A DNA stretch of 64,000 nt from Psoroptes ovis (Eukaryota; Arthropoda; Arachnida; Sarcoptiformes; Psoroptidae), in NCBI GenBank assembly GCA_002943765.1, contig PQWQ01000001.1:4003501-4067500 (forward strand), in the 5' to 3' direction. Under the pieces are notes generated by a model. That model did not search any database and was not told the DNA's origin. It worked only from the letters and a program-made list of their open reading frames with translations. Of this stretch, positions 13,826 through 25,321 are shown piece by piece. The position numbers and the translations under genes were made by a program. The stretch's first letter is position 1. Each line of letters opens with the position of its first letter.

Positions 13826-15263
13826 TTTTTAAAATATTTTTGTTTGAGATCAGTTTTTAATTTTGATTTTTGTCTTTGAGTATTAAAAGCTTGCTTGCTT
13901 GTCGTGTATTTTGTATGTGTGTGTATGTGTTAGTTTGACACAAATGACAAATTGTCAATTGATAATAATCGTTGATTTGGTTGTTTTTCAGTGCGTGTGT
14001 TTTAAGTTTTAGTTCAGTTGATTTGATTCAAAATCAAATCAATTGAATGGTGGTAGTATTAAATGGTAGTGTTGTTGAAATTATTTCAAGGATATTTCTT
14101 AAATTGTAAATTTTTTTTCTCGAAAATACGAAAACAAATGTATAATGTATTCACATCCGAACTGGTAAATTGGAGAAAAATGACAAAAATCTCTGAGAAA
14201 TTGTAAATACACAATTGTTTGAATAATTGGCTGTTTGATTTACTTGATGCGTCTTGATCGCTGCAAATCGGATGTAAATGTAATGAATTTGGATGGTTAA
14301 ATTAATCAAAATTAATTATGTTGATTGAATCAAATTCGACCAATTCAATTCGAATCAAATCGAAATGATTGATTGCTTTGGTATATTATTATTTGGTTGA
14401 AGATTTTCTTCAGAAAAAAATGGACTGATATGTATGAGTAAAGTATTAAATATCAATAAATAATTACAATTCGGATTATTGGTTGAATTTGGATGAATTA
14501 AATCGATGATCCGACGATCAAAACCAATGGCGATAATCCGTTATTTGTCCAAACAATTGATCTGGCGTTTCATTTTTTGAATATTACGCAAAACATTCAA
14601 CAATGATTATGGTCGTCTTGGTTACCCGTGAATGTTTGTTTCAATTCTATTTGGAATCGTCAAATCGTAATTGAATCATCAATGATCAATGAACAATGTT
14701 ATTGCACCACTATTTAAAATTATTAAATTTTCGATTTTAAAATTTCAGATCAATGATGAAGGCGAAATTATTTAATACTGAATTTTTAAATTTGTAAACA
14801 TTTAAATGTTTATATTTCAGCAACAATATCTAATGTCAATGAATCAATCGACATTACCATTGCCACTACCATTTTAAAGGTAAATTTATTTTTATTTCTC
14901 AAAACATAATTCAAATGCTTGTATATTTATCATATCTTCGTTTACATCGTTCACTTGTCCACCATTCAATGTTCTTCGCTTTAAAAGGTTCAATTTATGT
15001 GCATAAAAAACATAAACATAAACATCAACACACCTGAAATACTGGTTTACAGGTGTGTGCATGTTTCGTGTGCTAGAACATATTCTGCTAATCGAATCGT
15101 TTAAATTAATTCGTTTATTCATTTTTTTTCGTTTATTTTCGATTAGATTTTGATCTTTATTGATTTTGGTTTTCAATTTTTTTAAAATTTTTTAAAATCA
15201 TTCGAAATATAAATATGATAATAATGATACAATTTTAAAATCAATTTATGAAATTTTTTCTAA
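13826..15263. other. 5' flank of the Na+/K+-ATPase gene and 3' flank of TMEM19-like gene
   Basis: No convincing coding frame. The right third (14890-15180) has a chance minus-strand ORF with no recognisable family. The left part, with GT-rich runs around 13910-13930, should contain the ATPase promoter and possibly a non-coding first exon, which I cannot delimit. Confidence 0.5.
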
Positions 15264-16516
15264 TCAATAAAAATCACCGAAACCAAATGGCCATAGTGGT
15301 AATATTATCAATGGTATTATTGTTGCCATTATGATTGTCATTAATAAATTTATTTCATTATTACTGAATATATTTCGACCACTTATATGTTCAATATTGT
15401 TATTTGATAGTTGATCACAGATTGTTGATTTAAATGGATCATTAGACGATTCTTCGTTATCGCAATCATCATGTATTTCAACAATACGACGACGACGATG
15501 ATCATAACCAGTATATTGTAAAGTAGCTCCCATTAATGAGTCCAATACTGAACCTATCAAACCACTGTATAAACAAAAATGTAATAATGGCCATTGTGGT
15601 GTTGACCATCGATGATTGATTGCTGTGTATTCAATTGTAGTTACAGGTATGAATATAATTATTGTCAAATAGCTGCAAAGACCAATGATGAAACCACCGA
15701 TACAAGCTGCAATGAAACCTTCAATAGTGACACCACCATTTGTGCCACGTGGTACACGTCTGAATGTTGTTATCAAAAATGGCTGAGTAGTTAGACCAGA
15801 AAATACTGACCCTATTTCAGAGCTTAATGTATCACCTAATGCAGCTGATATTGATATTATAGATGATAATAAGAAAAATGAATTCCAATAATTTTCTTTG
15901 TGTAAGAAATCTAAACGTTTTTCGCCAGCTCCATAAAGCAATAAACGTAACAATATTGAAATATTTGCTGCACCCAAGTTGGAAACAATTTGTATCCAAT
16001 TTCTTTGTCCACCTTTTTTGAATTTAGATTCAAATTCTTGTTTGATATTTTCACCGAATTTGGTAGCTTTTGATGTTATTAAATAACATACTATTAGAGC
16101 AACGGTGCTAATATAACTTGATAATATCATTGACATGCCAATAATCATTCCTTTGAATAAAAATAGAAAAAATTTTTCGACAAAAAAGAAATAATAAAAA
16201 TTCAAAAACAAACAAACTGACCAGCTACAGCACCAGAATAATCAACAGATTGTTTCTTTAATCCATGAAATGCCAAAATACTTGGTATGATGATGGCTAA
16301 CAGACATCGTATCCAATCAGGTTGATAACTGGGACCTTTTAATTAGACAACATGATAATCCTATTAGGAATCATGTAAAATATGATGAAGATTTCAGAGC
16401 AGAGAAAATCACTTACTTCGAAATAATAATGAAATAATTGTAATTAAAAACAATAATAAATTTAAAATGGCAACAAATAGCGGGAGATATAAATGACGAT
16501 TAATCGAAATGATCAT
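15264..16516 (-). CDS. TMEM19: TMEM19-like DUF92-family membrane protein
   Basis: Three exons (16417-16516, 16222-16335, 15264-16150) give 366 residues. Human TMEM19 is 336. The N terminus is a hydrophobic anchor. The second exon encodes a CLLAIIIPSILAFHGLKK segment and the exon 2-3 junction restores SGAVAGMIIGMS. The family hallmark follows: GDTLSSEIGSVFSG, then a PRGTNGGVTIEGF loop, then Gly-rich helices. At least six membrane segments are visible. DUF92 proteins include bacterial and plant phytyl-phosphate or CTP:phytol kinases, but the animal protein has no settled role. The gene starts 281 bp from the divergent Mpv17-family gene, suggesting a shared promoter. Confidence 0.88.
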
Positions 16517-16797
16517 AATTATTATTATTATTTTAATCAAACTAATTAATGTAATAATTAGTTTAATTCAAAATATAAATAAATAAATAAATTTCAAATT
16601 TTGAAAAATGTAAACAAACTTAAATAGTGTTGCTGTTTGCTTTGAACAGTGGCGATATCTTTTGACCATTTTTGTAATTGTAAAAAAACAAATTCAGCTG
16701 AATTTTAGCACAATGTGATGCTTACCAATTTTTTTTTTTTTTTGAACGAAAATGATTTGAATTAAATTGATTTAATCTAATTCTACAAACCATCAAA
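16517..16797. promoter_or_regulatory. shared head-to-head promoter region, TMEM19-like / Mpv17-like
   Basis: 281 bp between two divergent start codons, so both core promoters must lie here. It is AT-rich with a long T run at about 16731-16743 just before the Mpv17-like start. No clear TATA box is visible. Confidence 0.5.
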
Positions 16798-17439
16798 ATG
16801 CTTCGAAACATATCACGTGTACTTTATTCATCTAAATATCTATTTTGGACCAATACCGCTACTGGTATCATATTTTTTGGTACCGGTGATTTTTTGGTAC
16901 AAAAATTCATCGATAAACGTCCAAACATTGATACGAATCGTAATGGTTTGTATGTTTTTTCTTTTTTCTTTGTTGCACGAATAATTCATATTAACTTGAT
17001 CCATGTCACGGATGTTCCATTAAAAAAATTCCCGGTTTCAATCATTTATAAAATAGTAAAATCATGCATAGCTGGAACATATATGGGATCTATTGGTCAT
17101 TTTTGGTATGATTTTTTAGATCGTAAATTTCCAGGTAAAACATCGAAAATTATAGCGAAAAAATTAGCATCCGAAGCATTAATCGGGCCACCATTTGCAT
17201 CATCATTATTTATTATTGTTGGAAAATTAGAACGAAAAACATTTGACGAAATTTTCGCTGATATTAAAGCGAATTTGAAATATTTAATACTTGCCGATTG
17301 GTTATTTTATATACCGTTACAATATTTTAATTTTTATTATTTACCAACAAAATATCGTGTATTATATGTATCATTATTATCATTAATTTATGATTCAATA
17401 TTAGTATATGTGTTACATCGTGATTATAAACGTGAATGA
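16798..17439 (+). CDS. Mpv17/PMP22-family inner-membrane protein (Mpv17-like)
   Basis: Single exon of 213 residues. The N-terminal YLFWTNTATGIIFFGTGDFLVQK matches the family opening (helix 1 plus GD-x2-x-Q). The middle GHFWYDFLDRKFPG is the family's P-x-x-H-x-WY-x-x-L-D signature. The end has the ADWLFYIPLQYFNFYYLP motif (equivalent of W-P-x-x-Q-x-x-N-F), followed by the last helix. The family sits in mitochondrial inner or peroxisomal membranes, and Mpv17 itself supports mitochondrial nucleotide pools and mtDNA maintenance. The sequence looks closest to the Mpv17L2 branch, which is linked to mitoribosome assembly; that subtype is a guess. Length is normal (human members 176-206). Confidence 0.87.
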   Translation: MLRNISRVLYSSKYLFWTNTATGIIFFGTGDFLVQKFIDKRPNIDTNRNGLYVFSFFFVARIIHINLIHVTDVPLKKFPVSIIYKIVKSCIAGTYMGSIGHFWYDFLDRKFPGKTSKIIAKKLASEALIGPPFASSLFIIVGKLERKTFDEIFADIKANLKYLILADWLFYIPLQYFNFYYLPTKYRVLYVSLLSLIYDSILVYVLHRDYKRE

Positions 17440-18681
17440 TAATTTTTTTTTTATAAATGACAGAAATCATTGATGTTATAAAAAAATAATCGATCAAATT
17501 TTCTTATTAAATTGTCAAATTTTTTTCCATATTCATCAATTCATCTGCCAACAGAATAACTTCGAACGATCGATCCTTCAAGATTTTGAATCTTTTAATT
17601 TTTAAAAAGAATCAATTAATCATTTCAAAATAAAGAATAATTAAGACATTAATCGATCCTGTAACTTTGATCAGAATTTAATCAAAATTTTGTATCGAGA
17701 ACTTTGCAAATTTCGATTTAAGGTTGCGTTTGTTAGGTTGCTGCAGTTAGGTTGAGTCAACCTCTTGAAGAACTTTCCGGTAACTCACTAAGGTAGGCTC
17801 ACGAAAATTTCTGGAATTTTTCTCAAAAATTTTCGCGTCAAAATTTGAATTTTTCCCCGCCAAAATGGGAAACTTCACAGAAACTTTTACAAACCTACCT
17901 TGATGAATTCCCGGCAAGTTTCTCAATTTTTTTTCCGCTAATATTTGAAACTTTTTCGTGCCTACCTTAATGAATTTCTCAAATTTCAATCAAAAATTCC
18001 CTAATTATTCTGGTTGCCATAAACGCTGGCTATTTCAGTATCACACAGACAATTTTCTCATTTTCTCTTTCAAAACAAACAAACTGAAATCATTTAAAAG
18101 CAATTTTAGAGCTTAAAACACACCTATTGATGTGTTATTACAAGCCTCATTTATTGAAGCATTCAATCCTTTATCAATTGTTTATTCATCGTTTTTGTTC
18201 ATCACCATAATCATCAAATGAATGAATTATTCAACAAGAGGCATATGATTTGACGATATTTGTCTTTTTACAAGTAATTGGTGATAGTAATCAACCAAAT
18301 AGTAAAATGATAGCTCCTCCTCAACAATGATAATTTAATGGTTAGCCATTTATAGTTTGTTTATGTTGAAGAATTCATTCATTTGCTTGTGTTTTGTTCA
18401 TTTTAAATCAACATAATAATATCGATGTTGAGTAATTTAACATTGAAATTGTAGATTAGTTGCGAAATATATTTTGAACAGAAGAATTTGAATTGAAAAA
18501 AAAACATATTTAATCACATCCATCGACCATTATTTTAATCATTTCAATTGATTAGTTTTGTTGCGAATCAATTTGTCGGATGCGGTAATTACTTCAGCAA
18601 AATCGAGTGGTTCTGACTAATCAATTCTCAAATTTCAGAATTAATCATCTTGTAGTGTTGGGTCTGCATTAGATCTTCAAA
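17440..18681. other. intergenic; weak tandem repeats around 17770-17990
   Basis: No gene recognised. Between about 17790 and 17990 a 60-80 bp unit built on cctaccttgatgaatt and tttctcaaattt recurs two to three times in diverged form, and it produces a chance Lys/Asn-rich minus-strand ORF. The right part is the 5' flank of the chromodomain gene. Confidence 0.45.
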
Positions 18682-19210
18682 ATGGCTAATCCTTTGGAAC
18701 AAAATCATCATTCTGAGACGAAAAAACATACTTTAATCGCATTTAATCGATTTTTTAGATGTGAATTAGGTTCTCGACGCAATAGTCGAAAACGTAATCG
18801 CTCTCGTTTTACGAAACGAAAACGATCACGATCAGCCGCTACTGTATTGCAGCCAGCTTTGCCTATGTTCGAGCTGGATCCAAACAATCCAGAAAATCGT
18901 AAAATTGAATTTAAATTTTATTTTAATTTCGCTTTCATTCAGAAAAATTTAATGGATTTCATTTTTCTCGTTAAATAATAAAGGTTATGAAGTCGAATAC
19001 ATTGATGGCCACGGTATTTACGAAGGTATATTCTATTATCGAGTCGCATGGGTTGGTTACGATCACATTACATGGGAACCGGCCGATAATTTAGATCAAT
19101 GTTCAGAAGCATTGGCCGAATATCGAACACGTTTTCCAACGACAAGAGAATATATTAAAAAAGCTGTTATTTTTCTTGAATCACCAAAAAATTTTGAAAC
19201 ATTTTATTGA
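18682..19210 (+). CDS. small chromodomain protein
   Basis: Two exons: 18682-18898 and 18984-19210 (intron 85 bp, GTAAAA...AAG). They encode 147 residues. The N-terminal half is very basic with an Arg/Lys/Ser cluster (SRKRNRSRFTKRKRSR), probably a nuclear localisation or nucleic-acid-binding segment. The C-terminal half is a chromodomain: a YEVEYIDG beta strand, then YRVAWVGYDHITWEPADNLDQC, then the terminal helix. The three aromatic cage positions (Tyr of YEVE, Trp of VAW, Trp of TWEP) are present, so methyl-lysine binding is plausible. No chromo shadow domain follows, so it is not a full HP1. Role inferred: chromatin reader. Confidence 0.78.
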
Positions 19211-20032
19211 AGAATTTTTGAATTTTAAAACCGACAAATTCAAATGAAAATCCGATGATATTTGAATACAAACACAAAGATAATCCTTCTTAAATTTTTC
19301 AAAAATCAGAATTATCAAAGACAAAACAATTTGAAAAATTATTTTGAAATAAAATATTTGAAAAAATATTCAATTTTGAATTGTCAATTTCAAAAGAAAT
19401 TTGATCACTTTTCTAAAGTTTTATTGGCTAGCTTTGCTTGTTTGCTGTTGAGAGAGCCCTTTAAACTTAATTGGTCAAGGTGTTCACCTGAGATGGTGTG
19501 TGCTCATTATTTGTATGCGCCTTTTTTATGGCCAAGCATTTTTTATAGTATTTAAGAGATGGACACTTGTTGCACTTGTTGTACATTGATTAGATTAGCG
19601 AAAACGCTGTTCGAGATAGGATGCGACAATACCGTCAAACCTGAGTGAAAATTAAGCCATCATTCATCGCATATCCGAGCAATCAAAGGAATTAAAATGA
19701 AATTAAAAAAAAATCTTCACATCTCGAATTTCCCGAGAATTTCAATCCAACCAAAATTCATGTATTCACATGCCATATTTTCATTCGTTTCAAACAAACA
19801 ATCAACGAAAAAAAATGTACACGTCCTCAATCACAGATGATTAATTGCTTGATTTGTTTGCTCTTCACTCAATTATCAATGCTTTCACCATGGAGAATAA
19901 TGGCTGAAATGATGGCAAAAATCGTTTTGATGCATGTTGAAAAACATAGTGTGATTCATGTGATTCACTAGTCTGTGCTTAACATTGATTCATCTTATTC
20001 AACGAGATTTATGAAACCAAACATCATATTGT
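19211..20032. other. intergenic, nothing recognised
   Basis: An ORF at 19262-19555 is composed of Lys/Asn-rich low-complexity codons followed by unrelated sequence and starts within AT-rich repeats. I judge it non-coding. No RNA gene or repeat family is visible. Confidence 0.45.
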
Positions 20033-20665
20033 TTAAACCATGACCTTTATGCAATGCATTTCATGTGTTTCCATGTCTTTTTCAATTTGTTCGTTACTCG
20101 GTTTCGCAACAAAAATATCATAAACAAATCGAAAAATGAGCCTAAATTGCTTTTTTTTCAATGATGATGTTCGAGGCTCAAATAGCCAACCTATCATAAT
20201 TGGGCAAAATAAGCCTAATAAAAACAAAGCGAAAACCATATCTAAAACCATCAATTGAATATAATGATCACTCATGACCAAAAAACAAATCAATCGAAAC
20301 CAAAATTTCTGAGAAATATTTCAACTTTCCATACTTTTTCATGGCACAAATTTGTCGTTTAAATTTGATTGCATTGATTTGTTTTTGTTTGAATTCGGAA
20401 AATTTTCATTGGTTGGTTATTGTGCGAGCAATCAAAGCATTACAAACAAATGGCCAACAAATGTAAATATGGTTTGATTTATGCCATCGGTAGTTTCATT
20501 GGAAAACATCAAGTGAAAACTTAAAGAACTCATTTCACATGTAAACTCTTCGTAGACTTTCATAGTCCATCGAATTTCGATGCAAACAAAAACCAAAAAA
20601 AAAGCAATTTTGAATTTTATGCAAAAAATTATTTTATTGAGATTCTGATTTGAGATTTGAACCAT
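20033..20665 (-). CDS. putative small membrane protein, unrecognised
   Basis: Two minus-strand segments, 20444-20665 and 20033-20308, can be joined by a 135 bp intron (donor GTAATG, acceptor CTCAG) with frame kept, giving about 165 residues. The first part has a hydrophobic segment near residue 20 followed by N-x-T/S sites (Asn-Glu-Thr, Asn-Gln-Thr), compatible with an extracellular stretch. The second has two or more hydrophobic helices around LMVLDMVFALFLLGLFCPI and a Lys-rich cytoplasmic-looking tail. No family is recognised. The donor is weak and both ORFs are short, so this may be non-coding. It lies 3' to the GABA receptor gene on the same strand. Confidence 0.33.
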
Positions 20666-20933
20666 TCAGTAATTGTATTGAATCAATATATTTATAAGCA
20701 TTAAAATTAATATTTATATTGAACGAAATGAACATTATTTTTTATTTTTTATTTATGGTGAATCTATGGAGTTTATTAATGTTTGTTTATATTTTTATGA
20801 GAATAAATTCAATAAATATCTTAAATTCGGTAAATATTTTTGTGGCCTTCTACGGCCAGTTTTGATAATTGGATTTTTGGAAATTAATTTCTTAAAAAAA
20901 GGGTTTTCTCACGTTTTTTTTTGTTTTTGTTTG

Positions 20934-23900
20934 TCAAATTGTATAGAAGCTCCAATAAAAGGCATTGAATATCATATATGAAACAGGAAATATTATCCGT
21001 GAATAGCGATCAATTTTATTTACATCTCGTACTTTTTTCGTTTGTGGCGATGAAACAATTGTTGTTGGTTGCGGTGGCTGCGATTGCTGATGCTGCGACT
21101 GCTGCTGATGCTTTAATATTGTAGCATATGATGATGAACAATATGTTTTCGATGGTCGATCGAATCGTTTGTTTTCATTATTATTATTATTGATATCATT
21201 GTTTTGCTTCAGTTGAATATTTCGATGTCTTAGTTCTGCTTTTTTGGTTGATTTCGTTGATGGCTGCTGATGTTCTAGATTCGATTGATTCGAATGATCA
21301 TGATAATATTCATTATCGGCGGCAAAGTGACCATGAAATGCTGGTTGTTGTATTATTGTAGATTGCTGCTGAGGCTGTTGCTGTTGGTGTCTATTTTCAG
21401 CAATTATTTTATCATTTAAATTGAATCCATATTGTAAAACATTGCTCTCATCGATATTGGTAACATTATCATTACAATAACCCAAGTTGATTTCACTGGT
21501 ATTGCATCGTTGTATTTGTCGCTGGTCAACGCCTCTGTCTTCATATGAATACAAAGAACTTTGTACAGGGAAACTTTGCAATGGTGGTGAGGGTTTGAAT
21601 GGTGTTGAAGCGATGAATCCGTATTTATCTTCAAGATTATACATTGTTTGCTGAGGATTATTGTCAAAAAATTTTGAATATTCCATAATCGAATTAGTAT
21701 CGTTAATATTATTGTGTTTAAGCCATTCTTCTTGCGGTGTTTGATTTTGTTGTTGAGCAACTTTTGATGATCGAAGATGATTTTTTCGTAACAAAGAAAC
21801 AATTGGTGATATGGCAACATCTTTATACATCGGCGTTGGATTTTGTTGTTGCTGAATTTCATGAGGCTAGTGTACAAGAGGAGAAATTTATGAAATGTTC
21901 AATTGAATCGATTGACCATTTCATTTTTGAATCATGAATACTTACTACATTTGTTGAACCATAAGATGGTTGTTGTGAGGTTGGTTGAATCGTATTCGTA
22001 TCTTGTTTGATATGAACTTTTGAATTTTTCATAATCCTTTGTTTAGGCAATGGTGATGTCCATGTTGTTGTTGCTGTTGCTGAAGCTTGATTATTTATTG
22101 TTGAACGTTGCGGATGCGAATGATGATGATGATGATGATGAAGATGATGGTGAGAAGGTGTTTTGATTTTCTTCTTAGCTCTTGCACCCCAATATGTATA
22201 ATTGACAGCTGCATATTCTAATAGCGCTGCAAATACAAATACAAAACACATGACCAAATAAATATCGATAGCTTTTACATATGAAATTCTTGGTAATGAA
22301 CTTCTAACACCGGAACTAATTGTGGTCATGGTCAACACAGTCGTGATGCCTAATGCAACTCTAGCCGATGTTGCTTCATGATTGATCCAAAATGATACCC
22401 ATGATAGCATAACAATCAATATTGATGGTAAATATGTTTGAAATATAAAATAGCCAATATTTCGTTTCAATGAAAATAATAATGATAAACGTTGATAAGT
22501 TCCTATCGATTAATCAATTGATTGATTGTTTATTTAAATAAAATTGTGATTAATTATCAAATATTCGATGCAAACTTACCAGTGGCCAATGATTCTTTAC
22601 GATCAGTCGTTTCATAGCCAACAATAGTGAATTGATGTAGCTTAGTGTCTTCAACTCCGTTCACTGGTGTATCGGTCCAATACATTACCACATCCGATAC
22701 AGTGTAACCATCTGAAAATAATAGAAAAATTCGATTGATTGATTCAAAAATATGAGTTCAAATTGAAAATTGAACAATATAAACAAGAAAATACTCACAA
22801 CTTTCAATTTCAACTGTACAATTTTGCGAATCTAATGGATAATAATGTAGATCCATCATACATGCTAAAGTTGTTGTGAATCTTTTATGACATAAAGTAA
22901 TTGTGAGTAATTAATTATTCAAAGACTGAAACAAATGATGGCAAATACCTCATTCCATACGATACTGAACCATCGGATTTTAATTTAACCATCTTATTTT
23001 TTTCAGTTACTTCATGTAGAAATGAGTTTTTATCATTGGCAAAGCTAGCATCAAATAAGTGAATAGTTTATTGATTTTTAGCTTATTTGAATAAATTAAT
23101 CAGTAAAGTAAACATGCTTACAATGTATCCGGCACCCATATACGTTCACTGAAATCACCAGACAATGTTAGCTCAACTAAATCATCATCATCACCATCAT
23201 CATTATAACCAAATTTTAAACGTTCATCACGCCAATATTGATGCAAATATAATGTTAATGTATAATCCTATTAAAAAACAATGAAAATTCATCCGATTAA
23301 TCAAGTTAAATCTAATTAAATGTAAATTATAAAAGTATGAGATGCGAATAGAATTTTCTATTGTAATAATGGAACCATGTACAATATTGAGCGGTTATGA
23401 AACAATTGATAAAAATTTATTGAAAAAAATTAAAAAAGAAAATATTAGTCTTTTAATTAAATCGGGAAGAATTGAAAATTCAATATTAATGAATTATCTA
23501 ATCGAAAAAGATGGAAATCATGATGGCAAAACGAAATTGATAAAACTATTATATGCTGGGCATTATTCAGATTTATATGTGATAAAATTTTTACGAAAAA
23601 AATTTGTCACAAAAATTGTAAATCGAGATTGGTGTCCTAAAATGTCTAATTATTACAATGAAATTGATGTTTGTCAATTTCTAAAGGTTTTTATCAATAT
23701 TTGATATGATTTAAATTGATCAATTAGCTAATTTATTTATTTGAATGAAAAACAAAATAGAATAATCCACATTCAAACATAATTGAAATCATAGATGTTT
23801 TACAATTTGACCGTTTCATAGCTATTCTGATGCCATTTGAAAGCGATGGAAATTTATCAAATTATATCAAAGAGAAAAAATTGACTTTTGAAATTGGTAT

Positions 23901-25321
23901 TTCATTGTTTCAACAATTAACGCTGGCAGTTTATCATTTACATCTGAATTCAATCGTTCACCGTGATTTAAAAATGGAAAATATTCTTATCATTGAAACA
24001 AATAATGATGATTGCCAAACAATCAAATGTAAATTGATCGATTTTGGTTTTGCTAAATTAATCGATCTCGATTCTAATCATAATTCTAATCAAGCATTGT
24101 GTATGAGTCACAAAGGTGCATTAGAATATATGGCACCAGAATTATTGACAAGTTGTCTTTATTATGATGCATACAAAACCGATATCTATTCATTGGGCAT
24201 CTTGTTATATTTACTTATTTATCATAGATTTCCATTCAGTATGGATGAAAATCTTCGTAAAGTACAATCTTTCGAAGAAAATTTATACTATTTTCGTAAG
24301 ATAAAAGAACAAAATTTTATCGATTTCTCAATGAATGATAATGAAAATGGACAAAATTATGCCAAACAAGAGAAAAATGTTCAAAAATTAATCTGTAAAA
24401 TGTTAGATATTGTCCCAGAAAATAGGCCAAAGATTGATGCAGTAATCGATGAAATACATACCATATTTACTTCGGAGATGGAATCAAACGATGCTATCGT
24501 CAGATCCATACCGATGTGTAGTGGGTCGCCTATGCAACAATTAAAGAAGAAAAAAAAAGAAGATTGACAATACATTCATTTGTTTGTTCAAGCTATTTGT
24601 TGTTTATTTCTAATAAATTTATGAAAAATTAAACATTAATTTACCACCAAAATTTGGCCTAAGTCGTATATCATAACCATTTAATATTTTTTGTAAAATT
24701 TCAGTTACATTATCTGTTATTAAATTGTTATTTTTTTCATTAAAAAATGATTTCGTTTTGAACAATTTATTATTATCGAAATTATCAAAATTTTTCAATG
24801 GTGTCCATGGTTTTGCTTGATTTATACCAATGATTGATGACGATGATGATGAGGATGAGGATGATGACTTTAATGCTTCTAGATTGATATCACCACTATG
24901 ATTATTATTATTATTATTTTGAGGATATTTAGATTGAAAATTATTTTTATGATAATTTTTCGATTGATAATGATGAAATGAATCAGCATGAATATTGTTG
25001 TTGTAGTTATTGTTCATTAATGTCAATGAAAATGATTCATTTGAAATTGTTTCCGATGAACTATTTGTGAATAAATATAGGGTTCGATAATAAATCGATA
25101 ATCAATATATTAATTGCTTCAATTTTGTAATAAAACGAAAGAAATAATTCACCAAAATACAATCAAACTTACCATATATCGATGAGTGTATTGAATAATA
25201 TTGAAATAATAGTCATAATAATATAAATAAAAAATATCACAAAATTATTATTATTTCTGCTCTTCATTATTATCATAAATAATGGCCGATTTAAATTGAT
25301 TAATTTTTGAATTATTATCAT
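20934..25321 (-). CDS. Lcch3: GABA-gated chloride channel beta-type subunit, LCCH3-like (Cys-loop receptor)
   Basis: Nine exons: 25173-25321, 24645-25060, 24462-24529, 23122-23267, 22949-23044, 22799-22881, 22580-22711, 21946-22502, 20934-21866. Total 859 residues, closed frame. The order is signal-like hydrophobic N terminus, an unusual Asn/Ser/His-rich segment of about 120 residues, then the ligand-binding domain (NGYDIRLRPNFGG; SISEVNMDYTLTLYL; RIWVPDTF). The Cys-loop is C-x13-C (CMMDLHYYPLDSQNC), followed by GYTVSDVVMYW. M1-M3 match LCCH3 (QTYLPSILIVMLSWVSFWI; SARVALGITTVLTMTTI; VKAIDIYLVMCFVFVF). The M3-M4 loop is very long, His/Gln-rich and spans two exons. M4 (RYSRIIFPVSYMIFNAFYW) ends the protein. 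LCCH3 subunits co-assemble with other GABA subunits in neurons. A kinase gene sits inside it on the other strand. Confidence 0.9.
23342..24567 (+). CDS. serine/threonine protein kinase (TSSK/CAMK-like), nested in and antisense to the GABA receptor gene
   Basis: Two exons, 23342-23686 and 23761-24567 (74 bp intron, acceptor AAATAG), 383 residues. A second ATG at 23369 is equally possible. The Gly-loop is degenerate (AGHYSDLYVIK), but the beta-3 Lys (91 in TKIV), an alpha-C Glu (107), the catalytic HRDLKMEN (182-189), DFG (209-211) and APE (240-242) are present, so it should be active. The activation segment reads SHKGALEYMAPE. The short C-terminal tail (residues about 349-372) is encoded by DNA whose other strand is exon 3 of the GABA receptor. 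A polyadenylation signal AATAAA lies at 24612-24617, still inside the receptor's intron 2. Best resemblance is to the testis-specific/CAMK group; subfamily uncertain. Confidence 0.85.

Noticed and set aside
17747..17989. 80-codon minus-strand ORF, Lys/Phe/Asn-rich
   Set aside because: It is produced by a diverged tandem repeat and shows no domain or splice context.
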